From: Brevibacillus fluminis
GTDB lineage: Bacteria > Bacillota > Bacilli > Brevibacillales > Brevibacillaceae
Assembly (NCBI RefSeq): GCF_003710825.1
Contig: NZ_RHHQ01000010.1
Span: 53,864-117,863 of the forward strand
Length of the DNA stretch: 64,000 nucleotides
Direction: 5' to 3'
Part shown: positions 58,239 through 64,000 of the stretch, piece by piece
Layout of the letters: every line of letters starts with the position of its first letter
How positions within the stretch are numbered: position 1 is the stretch's first letter
The notes under the pieces: model-generated
Seen by the model: the letters and a program-made list of their open reading frames with translations, nothing else
What the model was told of the DNA's origin: nothing
The model's database searches: none
Position numbers and translations under genes: made by a program

Positions 58239-58268
58239 TAATATGTGTGCAGGCATGTTTATTCATGC
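58239..58268 (-). promoter_or_regulatory. Sigma-G promoter of the SASP gene
   Basis: Minus strand GCATG (58264-58268), spacer 18, CATATTA (58239-58245), matching the forespore consensus well. Confidence 0.75.
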
Positions 58269-58276
58269 ACAGTGAA

Positions 58277-59455
58277 TTATGGCGAAATGTTTCCAGCTTG
58301 ACTATAATATGTATCGATTTTACGCCCCTCCATCGTTTTCAGCCATTTCGCGATCTGCGTTGCGGAATCTTGAAGATTGTACCGTTCCATCCGCTCCATC
58401 ACCATGCGATGATCAGGGTCATCCTGCTGCAGTCGCATAACAATGCTTGCGGCCTCCCCTCCTGTGTCCGCCTGCCAGGCAAGCCCCTGTTCGATGAGAA
58501 AGCGGCAGTTTTGCTTCTCTTGGCCCGGGAGTGGCTGATACAAAATCAAGGGCGTTCGCATCGCCAGCGCTTCTGAGCACGTCAGGCCCCCCGCCTTGGT
58601 GATCACCGCATCAGCAGCGCCCAACCACCTCCACATTTCCTGCACATAGCCGAACACATGCAGCTGATGGAGAGCATGCTGTGTGCGGGCGAAACGCTGC
58701 GTAAGTCGCCGCAATAGAGGTTCGTTTTTCCCCGTAACCGCAACAATGGTAAGCGGATCTCGCATGCTCCACAAGCACTCCACCAGCTCCACCATATCGC
58801 CATACCCGTCCGCCCCGCCGCAGATGAGGACCATGAATTGGTCAGCCGCGATTCCGACCTGCTTTTTCCAATCCTTTTTGTTACGCTGCTGGTTCCCTTG
58901 GAACGATTGGCGTAACGGAATTCCATACGCCTTCACCCGATTGGGCTCGATACCACCCTGCCCGCTCATTTGTTCGGCCAGTTTGGGGTGGGCAACGTTA
59001 TAAAAATCAATGCCGTGATGGAGCCAATACGGATGAACGTGAAAATCGGTCAAAATGCCGATGAGCCAAAAAGGCTTGCTCGCCCTTTTCCTGGCTTCTA
59101 CCAAAGCGCTGAGGCAATAGGCATGCGTGCTTATCACGGCGTCTGGTTTTTGCTGTTCGATAACTCGCTCCAAAAGCCGCTTGCCCAATACTTTGGCAAG
59201 CGGCTTTTGCAAAGCTCTGCTTATGGCCGACACATTCCGATTGTACAGATGATCCCACAACGCGGGAAAATGCGCCAAGCTGGTGTAATAGCTGGAGCGC
59301 GACAGCTCCCTCAGCATGGGGCTCGCGATGCCAAGCCCTCCAATCAGCCGAACTTCGCACGAATGGGCAAGCAACGCTTCCTGCAGGGCGATCGCCGCCA
59401 TGTAGTGTCCGCTCCCGGCCCATTCTTCTGTCACAATCAGCACATTTTTGTCCAT
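58277..59455 (-). CDS. ykoN: MGDG-synthase-like glycosyltransferase (YkoN-type)
   Basis: 392 residues: N-terminal GSGHYMAAIALQEAL, the diacylglycerol glycosyltransferase (MGDG synthase) domain, then GT28-type C-terminus with GFIxEMW-like and KAGGLTCSEALAMRTPLILYQPLPGQEKQN (nucleotide-sugar binding). Likely adds a sugar to a lipid or polyprenol acceptor. The neighbouring ykoP-like gene upstream (19-base gap) has the same order as in B. subtilis, where both belong to the sporulation-linked ykoN-ykoT group, supporting the symbol. Confidence 0.82.
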   Translation of the reverse strand: MDKNVLIVTEEWAGSGHYMAAIALQEALLAHSCEVRLIGGLGIASPMLRELSRSSYYTSLAHFPALWDHLYNRNVSAISRALQKPLAKVLGKRLLERVIEQQKPDAVISTHAYCLSALVEARKRASKPFWLIGILTDFHVHPYWLHHGIDFYNVAHPKLAEQMSGQGGIEPNRVKAYGIPLRQSFQGNQQRNKKDWKKQVGIAADQFMVLICGGADGYGDMVELVECLWSMRDPLTIVAVTGKNEPLLRRLTQRFARTQHALHQLHVFGYVQEMWRWLGAADAVITKAGGLTCSEALAMRTPLILYQPLPGQEKQNCRFLIEQGLAWQADTGGEAASIVMRLQQDDPDHRMVMERMERYNLQDSATQIAKWLKTMEGRKIDTYYSQAGNISP

Positions 59456-59473
59456 CCACAGATCAACTCCTCG

Positions 59474-60034
59474 TTAGGAAGACGGCAAGTATCGGCGCAG
59501 GAGCTCTTCTTTGGACATGTAAACCCGGCTGAGCGTTGTGCGCTGGTTGTAATTCTTCATCCGATTCCAGCCGTTCCGGTGTATAAAGAGCAGCAAAAAT
59601 TTTAAGTACCAGTGCTTGTAGCGGAAAAACCAGTTCGTTGGCACGTCTGCAATCGAGAAGCCGAGATGCTGAACACCTTTGTTGAGCGTCGTCGTCCCTA
59701 CGATCCCTTTAATCTCATTTGCCTGCGGCAGCGCAGCGAGATACTCGGCAAGCTGAGGCATGGAATTGGCGACCAGCCGGCGAAGCAAGAGCACCAGTTT
59801 TAAGTCGTCCTCGATTCCTTTGCACTCACAGGCAAAGCGATAATTATGGATGTGTAAGCGGAGGATTAAGTCACCCGCGCAAATTTGCCGATTATCTGAG
59901 GTCGTTAGTGTCTCCCCGCGATAGCGCAGCAGAACAATTCGAAAAATGTTTCGTCCCTTTTCGACATATCGCAGCCGGGTGCAGCGCTGATACACGGCAT
60001 CCCAGATTCCCCAAATCACCAATGAACCCGACAT
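59474..60034 (-). CDS. ykoP: YkoP-like protein
   Basis: 186 residues: VIWGIWDAVYQRCTRLRYVEKG, HIHNYRFACECKGIEDDLKLVLLLRRLV, and EIKGIVGTTTLNKGVQHLGFSIADVP followed by VYMSKEELLRRY. Close to B. subtilis YkoP from memory. Function unknown; paired with the YkoN-type glycosyltransferase. Confidence 0.82.
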   Translation of the reverse strand: MSGSLVIWGIWDAVYQRCTRLRYVEKGRNIFRIVLLRYRGETLTTSDNRQICAGDLILRLHIHNYRFACECKGIEDDLKLVLLLRRLVANSMPQLAEYLAALPQANEIKGIVGTTTLNKGVQHLGFSIADVPTNWFFRYKHWYLKFLLLFIHRNGWNRMKNYNQRTTLSRVYMSKEELLRRYLPSS

Positions 60035-60109
60035 TACAATCTGCCCTTTCCGTTCATTTCAGCCAGTGCTGCCAGCTTGCTTTAGTATTTCCCAAAATTG
60101 TCTCCAGGC

Positions 60110-60769
60110 TCATTCGGATTTTGTTTTTTTGACCCTGCCGATGATAAAGACAAGCCCTGCCACCAATGCGGGCAGTGCCGCTTGATTGAAAATAAATGGG
60201 TTGGTCAGCCGCCAGACATACGGGTCTTCCAGGCACATTTCCACTGCCGTATAAGCCAAAATGGCTGCCCCGATCGCCACCAATATCGGAAAACGCCCCA
60301 TTAGTCGTGCAACGACTGCACTTCCCCACATCAACAGTGGAATGCTGATCCCCAGTCCAAGGAGCACCAGGCCAAAGTCACCACCCGCAGCTCCCCCTAC
60401 CGCCAGCACATTGTCCAGACTCATGATAAAATCGGCCAAAATGATGGTCTTCACAGCTTGGCCCACCGTGCCACCTTGCAAGACCTCCGTGGTCTCCGCT
60501 TCCGTTTCGAATAGCAATTTCAGCGCAATCCAAAGCAGCAGTGCCCCTGCCACCGCTTTTACCAGCGGGATGTCGAGCATCCATGTAATCATGCCGGTAA
60601 AGAGGACGCGCAGCAAAATCGCTCCCAACGTCCCAAGCCATATGGCCCGCTTCCGATCCTCCTTTTTTAATCCTCGGCATGCCATGCCAATCACCACAGC
60701 ATTGTCGCCTGACAATACCAGATCAATCAAGAGAATTTGCAAGAACCCTGTCCAGAATTGCCCGTCCAT
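60110..60769 (-). CDS. TerC-family membrane protein (YkoY-like)
   Basis: 219 residues, seven to eight hydrophobic helices with metal-binding aspartates: LVLSGDNAVVIGMA, LADFIMSLDNVLAVGGAAGGD. TerC proteins are linked to Mn2+ export (metalation of secreted proteins) and tellurite resistance. ATG 60769 with GGGGG upstream. Same strand as ykoP and ykoN downstream; a possible operon. No yybP-ykoY (Mn2+) riboswitch is seen: the upstream stretch is short and faces the kinase gene. Confidence 0.87.
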   Translation of the reverse strand: MDGQFWTGFLQILLIDLVLSGDNAVVIGMACRGLKKEDRKRAIWLGTLGAILLRVLFTGMITWMLDIPLVKAVAGALLLWIALKLLFETEAETTEVLQGGTVGQAVKTIILADFIMSLDNVLAVGGAAGGDFGLVLLGLGISIPLLMWGSAVVARLMGRFPILVAIGAAILAYTAVEMCLEDPYVWRLTNPFIFNQAALPALVAGLVFIIGRVKKTKSE

Positions 60770-60942
60770 CGGAAACCCCCATGCTAACATCTTCCTTTCT
60801 ACTCTATGCGGTGAGGAGGGGGTACATGTCCATTGCCGACTTTTCATCAACTACCACGGCGGAATGGTCAAGAAGACGCAGGAAGAAAGTTTCTTGCAAA
60901 TATTCCCAAAATCTATTAGCCTTAATTTGGGGTGATTTATTA

Positions 60943-62091
60943 ATGCTAGTATCCATGTCGCTTCCACTCGAAGAGCTTTCACACAGGATTGGGTTTCTTG
61001 CCACGACAGTTACAAAGAACTGGTTCGCATCTTTGCGTGAAAATGAGCTTCCTTACGGTGAAATTTCGGTAGACGTTGCCAATCATTTTACCCATTTACT
61101 GGCGCGTTCCTTACTTGCTGATACGGAAACCGAGTTTCACCAGCATGCCCGGGAGAGCAGTCGGTTGTTCTGGTCAGAGCGTTTCCCCCTTTCAACTATC
61201 GTTCGCATCTATCAATGTTACCGCTATGCGTTTTGGCACGTTGTCCGCCCTCTTCTTCCTGGAGCATGTCTTAGCCAGGAAACGCACCTTTTTGTAGAAT
61301 CCCACTTAACGAAAACCATGGATGACGCGATTGCACATTCGATCCACTTTTACGAAGAAACAATGAAACGGCATAGGGAGTATCAAGAAGAGCTAATCAC
61401 GGAATTGCATCATGACAAATTAACGATCTTGGGGAAAATGGCAGCGAACATGGCCCATGAGCTGCGCAATCCGTTATGTGCCATCGAAGGATTTTTGAAG
61501 CTGATCAAAGAGTCAGTGGAAGGAAAAGCTGATTTGAAGAGCTACGTTGAGGTCGTCATGCATGAATTTTCTTCACTCAACAGGCAGATTACAGGCTTTT
61601 TGAGTTTTTCCAAAAAACCGTTGCTGACCGATGTGACAGAGTTGGTTTCCATTGAAGAGCTTGTCGATGATGTCGAGTGTTTGCTGATTCCCCGGTTGCT
61701 GAATGACAATATCTCTTATGAAAAACAAATCGTACCTTATGTTGTCGCTGGCAATAAAGAAGAGTTCAAGCAAGTGCTGCTGAATTTGTTAAACAATGCG
61801 ATCGATGCCGTGCATGACTCATCAGACAAACAGATTCGCCTTGTCGTTACTCCGAAAGCCGACCGTGTGATGTTGGCCATTGAGAACAACTCCGAAATGA
61901 TTCCTGCGGACGTTCTCGGCAAACTTTTTCAGCCGTTCTTTACAACCAAAGCGAATGGAACCGGCATCGGTTTATCGATCTGCAAAAACATTATTGAAAA
62001 GCATAAAGGCACCATCCATTGCGAATCGGCTTCGAATATTACACGTTTCGTCGTTTCGCTACCGATCGTCGATGAACACCAAAAAAGGTAG
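60943..62091 (+). CDS. Cytosolic sensor histidine kinase, sporulation-kinase-like
   Basis: 382 residues without membrane helices. N-terminal RsbRD-like helical sensor region (~1-150), HisKA with phospho-acceptor H172 (MAHELRNPLCA), and HATPase with N-box LLNLLNNAIDAV and G-box NGTGIGLSICK. The closest remembered relatives are soluble sporulation kinases of Bacillales, but the input signal is unknown. ATG 60943 follows GGGGTGA. Its partner response regulator is not in the window. The terminator of the tRNA operon overlaps its 3' end. Confidence 0.87.
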   Translation: MLVSMSLPLEELSHRIGFLATTVTKNWFASLRENELPYGEISVDVANHFTHLLARSLLADTETEFHQHARESSRLFWSERFPLSTIVRIYQCYRYAFWHVVRPLLPGACLSQETHLFVESHLTKTMDDAIAHSIHFYEETMKRHREYQEELITELHHDKLTILGKMAANMAHELRNPLCAIEGFLKLIKESVEGKADLKSYVEVVMHEFSSLNRQITGFLSFSKKPLLTDVTELVSIEELVDDVECLLIPRLLNDNISYEKQIVPYVVAGNKEEFKQVLLNLLNNAIDAVHDSSDKQIRLVVTPKADRVMLAIENNSEMIPADVLGKLFQPFFTTKANGTGIGLSICKNIIEKHKGTIHCESASNITRFVVSLPIVDEHQKR

Positions 62092-62110
62092 AGGAGATTA
62101 TCCTCTACCT
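62080..62110 (-). terminator. Terminator of the tRNA operon, overlapping the kinase gene end
   Basis: AGGTAGAGGA/TCCTCTACCT with a 5-base loop (62086-62110); minus-strand TTTTTT follows. Confidence 0.85.
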
Positions 62111-62123
62111 TGTCTTATGTAAG

Positions 62124-62197
62124 TGGAGCGGGTGATGGGAATCGAACCCACGCGACCAGCTTGGAAGGCTGGAGTTCTACCATTGAACTACACCCGC
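62124..62197 (-). tRNA. tRNA-Gly (TCC)
   Basis: Cloverleaf of 74 bases with encoded CCA, anticodon TCC. Last tRNA gene of the operon. Confidence 0.96.
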
Positions 62198-62203
62198 ATG
62201 TTG

Positions 62204-62291
62204 TGGTGCCGAGGACCGGACTTGAACCGGTACGGGAGAAACTCCCGACAGATTTTAAGTCTGTTGCGTCTGCCTATTCCGCCACCCCGGC
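62204..62291 (-). tRNA. tRNA-Leu (TAA)
   Basis: Long variable arm (class II), anticodon TAA, encoded CCA. Confidence 0.96.
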
Positions 62292-62321
62292 AAAACGCAC
62301 GATTCTGCCTTTAAGTAAAAC

Positions 62322-62398
62322 TGGTCGGGAAGACAGGATTCGAACCTGCGACCCCTTGGTCCCAAGCCAAGTACTCTACCAAGCTGAGCTACTTCCCG
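62322..62398 (-). tRNA. tRNA-Pro (TGG)
   Basis: 77 bases with CCA, anticodon TGG, CGGGAAG/CTTCCCG acceptor stem. Confidence 0.96.
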
Positions 62399-62406
62399 AC
62401 ATATAA

Positions 62407-62483
62407 TGGCGTGCCCTGAGAGATTCGAACTCCCGACCTTTTGATTCGTAGTCAAACGCTCTATCCAGCTGAGCTAAGGGCAC
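62407..62483 (-). tRNA. tRNA-Arg (ACG)
   Basis: Anticodon ACG, read after deamination of A34 to inosine; encoded CCA. Confidence 0.96.
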
Positions 62484-62486
62484 ATA

Positions 62487-62562
62487 TGGAGCGGACGAAG
62501 GGTCTCGAACCCTCGACCTTCGCCTTGGCAAGGCGACGCTCTACCAATTGAGCTACGTCCGC
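62487..62562 (-). tRNA. tRNA-Gly (GCC)
   Basis: 76 bases with CCA, anticodon GCC; only 3 bases from the preceding tRNA-Arg. Confidence 0.96.
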
Positions 62563-62619
62563 ATGTTTTAACATATTCGCCAATGCATCTATTTTTCCTG
62601 CATATAATGAGGAAAAGTT

Positions 62620-62706
62620 TGGTGCGGTCAAGAGGACTTGAACCTCCACGGTGTTGCCACCACTAGAACCTGAATCTAGCGCGTCTGCCAATTCCGCCAT
62701 GACCGC
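62620..62706 (-). tRNA. tRNA-Leu (CAG)
   Basis: Class II tRNA of 87 bases with a long variable arm, anticodon CAG, encoded CCA. Confidence 0.96.
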
Positions 62707-62722
62707 ATGTTCATAAAAAAAC

Positions 62723-62798
62723 TGGTGAGCCATGAAGGACTCGAACCTTCGACCCTCTGATTAAAAGTCAGATGCTCTACCAACTGAGCTAATGGCTC
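62723..62798 (-). tRNA. tRNA-Lys (TTT)
   Basis: 76 bases with CCA, anticodon TTT, GAGCCAT/ATGGCTC acceptor stem. Confidence 0.96.
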
Positions 62799-62828
62799 AA
62801 ACTGTATTACGATTGTTCATCAAAGTAA

Positions 62829-62913
62829 TGGTGGGGAGAGACGGATTCGAACCGCCGAACCCAGAGGGAGCAGATTTACAGTCTGCCGCGTTTAGCCACT
62901 TCGCTATCTCCCC
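62829..62913 (-). tRNA. tRNA-Tyr (GTA)
   Basis: 85 bases with a long variable arm, anticodon GTA, encoded CCA. Confidence 0.96.
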
Positions 62914-62925
62914 AACTTTGACAAA

Positions 62926-63001
62926 TGGTGCCGGCGATAGGACTTGAACCCACAACCCCCTGATTACAAGTCAGGTGCTCTACCAATTGAGCTACACCGG
63001 C
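62926..63001 (-). tRNA. tRNA-Thr (TGT)
   Basis: 76 bases with CCA, anticodon TGT. Second Thr tRNA in the operon besides GGT. Confidence 0.96.
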
Positions 63002-63021
63002 ATATGATATTGGTTGTAAAA

Positions 63022-63042
63022 TGGCTGAGCTGACGGGACTCG
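63022..63042 (-). pseudogene. Duplicate of the tRNA-Asp 3' end
   Basis: TGGCTGAGCTGACGGGACTC matches the start of the tRNA-Asp complement at 63178-63198 in 20 of 21 positions. Only the CCA, acceptor 3' strand and T-loop end are present, no 5' half. It lies 156 bases from the intact tRNA-Asp 3' end in the same orientation. Confidence 0.75.
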
Positions 63043-63177
63043 CTACTTACTGGCGAAACTGCGTCGAATTACTTCCATGCGCAGCCAGATGAGCTGTACC
63101 CAACGATCTCTGCCTAGAAAACACTGCGAGGGTAAACCCGGTACGGGTGAGAGAACCGTCGCAAAGCTTCTTTGAAA

Positions 63178-63254
63178 TGGCGGAGCTGACGGGACTCGAA
63201 CCCGCGACCTCCGGTGTGACAGACCGGCGTGAACTCCAACTTCACCACAGCTCC
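63178..63254 (-). tRNA. tRNA-Asp (GTC)
   Basis: 77 bases with CCA, anticodon GTC. A partial copy of its 3' end lies 136 bases downstream in the transcript direction. Confidence 0.96.
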
Positions 63255-63329
63255 ATATTTGCTCTACCCTGCAGAAACTACGATCTTACTTCGATAAAAA
63301 GTATGTTCGGAGCAAAACAAGGAGAAATT

Positions 63330-63406
<77 letters not shown>

Positions 63407-63531
63407 ACGATATGTTTATGTGCCTGATACACATTATATGCATCTATACGCACATTCATGTATCTAGTATCACTGTAAAGGGTGAACCGCTTGCGGTGAT
63501 ATCCGCTGCATACACCGATGAGTGAACCGAA

Positions 63532-63607
63532 TGGTGGAGGCTGACGGGATCGAACCGCCGACCCTCTGCTTGTAAGGCAGATGCTCTCCCAGCTGAGCTA
63601 AGCCTCC
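63532..63607 (-). tRNA. tRNA-Val (TAC)
   Basis: 76 bases with CCA, anticodon TAC. Confidence 0.96.
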
Positions 63608-63615
63608 GTGAAAAA

Positions 63616-63692
63616 TGGTGACCCGTAGGGGATTCGAACCCCTGTATGACAGCGTGAAAGGCTGCTGTGTTAAACCGCTTCACCAACGGGCC
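63616..63692 (-). tRNA. tRNA-Glu (TTC)
   Basis: 77 bases with CCA, anticodon TTC. Confidence 0.96.
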
Positions 63693-63700
63693 TTACTAGA

Positions 63701-63776
63701 TGGTGCTCCCGACAGGAATCGAACCTGCGACCTCTTCCTTACCATGGAAACGCTCTACCGACTGAGCTACAGGAGC
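63701..63776 (-). tRNA. tRNA-Thr (GGT)
   Basis: 76 bases with CCA, anticodon GGT. Confidence 0.96.
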
Positions 63777-63777
63777 A

Positions 63778-63852
63778 TGGCTCCTCAGGACGGACTCGAA
63801 CCGCCAGCCTACCGGTTAACAGCCGGTTGCTCCACCATTGAGCTACTGAGGA
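63778..63852 (-). tRNA. tRNA-Asn (GTT)
   Basis: 75 bases with CCA, anticodon GTT; first tRNA after the 23S gene, one base from tRNA-Thr(GGT). Confidence 0.96.
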
Positions 63853-63914
63853 ATATTTACTTGAAGGTTGTTCCTTCAAAACTGAATACGCAAGTCATTG
63901 CTATGGATTGTTGT

Positions 63915-64000
63915 GGATAAGCCCTCGACCGATTAGTATTCGTCAGCTCCACGCGTTACCGCGCTTCCACACCGAACCTATCAACCTCATCGTCTATGAG
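63915..64000 (-). rRNA. 23S rRNA, 3' end (partial)
   Basis: Minus strand reads GGAGCTGACGAATACTAATC then GGTCGAGGGCTTATCC, the conserved 23S 3' end; the 5' part lies right of the window. The exact 3' terminus (~63915) is approximate. Only ~60 bases separate it from tRNA-Asn. Confidence 0.92.

Noticed and set aside
60770..60942. Mn2+ (yybP-ykoY) riboswitch before the TerC gene
   Set aside because: The gap is short, and no aptamer elements are seen on the minus strand.
63043..63177. Hidden 5S rRNA or an additional tRNA in the 135-base spacer
   Set aside because: No 5S consensus on either strand and no cloverleaf; only the tRNA-Asp end copy matches.

Overview
The window looks like a chromosome segment from an endospore-forming member of the Bacillales. 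It carries an alpha/beta-type small acid-soluble spore protein gene behind a sigma-G-like promoter, a gerW(ytfJ)-ytfI pair, a YheC/D-type spore-coat ATP-grasp gene, ykoN/ykoP homologues, a soluble sporulation-kinase-like sensor kinase, an amj flippase and strong AGGAGG ribosome-binding sites. Gene content suggests the Alicyclobacillaceae/Paenibacillaceae side of the order (a Tumebacillus- or Brevibacillus-like organism). This is inference from remembered gene content; no search was run. No insertion sequence, prophage, CRISPR array or plasmid gene was seen. The region is a dense core chromosome with a few odd patches.

Layout. 1-5.4 kb: tail of a purine permease, then a leftward operon surE - unknown - thpR - unknown, and a terB-like/intracellular-subtilisin pair. 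5.4-8.9 kb: a CorC/HlyC transporter gene preceded by a long structured leader with its own promoter and terminator hairpin, divergent from a bacterial XPB helicase. 8.9-18.8 kb: an autoregulated ECF sigma/anti-sigma pair, mtaD, an ABC-2 exporter, an SGNH hydrolase, an MFS pump, fabH under a FapR operator, and a lactonase-like MBL hydrolase. 18.8-25.2 kb: a giant degenerate kinase/STAND/GAF/GGDEF protein and a homoserine dehydrogenase operon. 25.2-29.9 kb: two tandem arrays of one palindromic repeat family flanking a small membrane-protein gene, then two paralogous LytR-CpsA-Psr genes and a 45-residue protein. 29.9-33.9 kb: a TPP-riboswitch-controlled thiamine/HMP uptake operon (thiY - thiamine-binding protein - thiX - thiZ - tatD). 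34-45.3 kb: a spore-coat ATP-grasp gene, a two-domain NlpC/P60 protein behind an 11-bp phased repeat array, a SEC-C protein, an unknown acidic pair, yhaM, DUF1232, dedA, DUF2062, map, dinB, a small coiled-coil gene and pspC. 45.5-51.4 kb: tyrosine degradation (fah - hmgA - flavin reductase), a pseudouridine synthase, tpx and amj. 51.6-62.1 kb: pyruvate carboxylase, an orphan FliD-like protein, gerW/ytfI, a spore DNA-binding protein, ykoN/ykoP/terC and a soluble histidine kinase. 62.1-64 kb: fifteen tRNA genes transcribed leftward directly behind the 3' end of a 23S rRNA gene, with no 5S gene between.

Genes that work together: surE, thpR and yhaM in nucleotide/RNA turnover; thiYXZ plus the thiamine-binding protein under TPP feedback; hmgA and fah as the last two steps of homogentisate breakdown; fabH as FapR-controlled fatty-acid initiation; LCP proteins, NlpC/P60, Amj and the ECF pair around the envelope; and gerW, ytfI, SASP, YheC and the kinase around sporulation. 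The points most worth a second look are the corC leader RNA, the dead-kinase/dead-ATPase diguanylate cyclase, the palindromic repeat family (one copy of which supplies a -35 element to the hom operon), the 11-bp phased box, and a tRNA-Asp 3'-end duplication that looks like an integration scar. Functions rest on motif and family recognition by eye.
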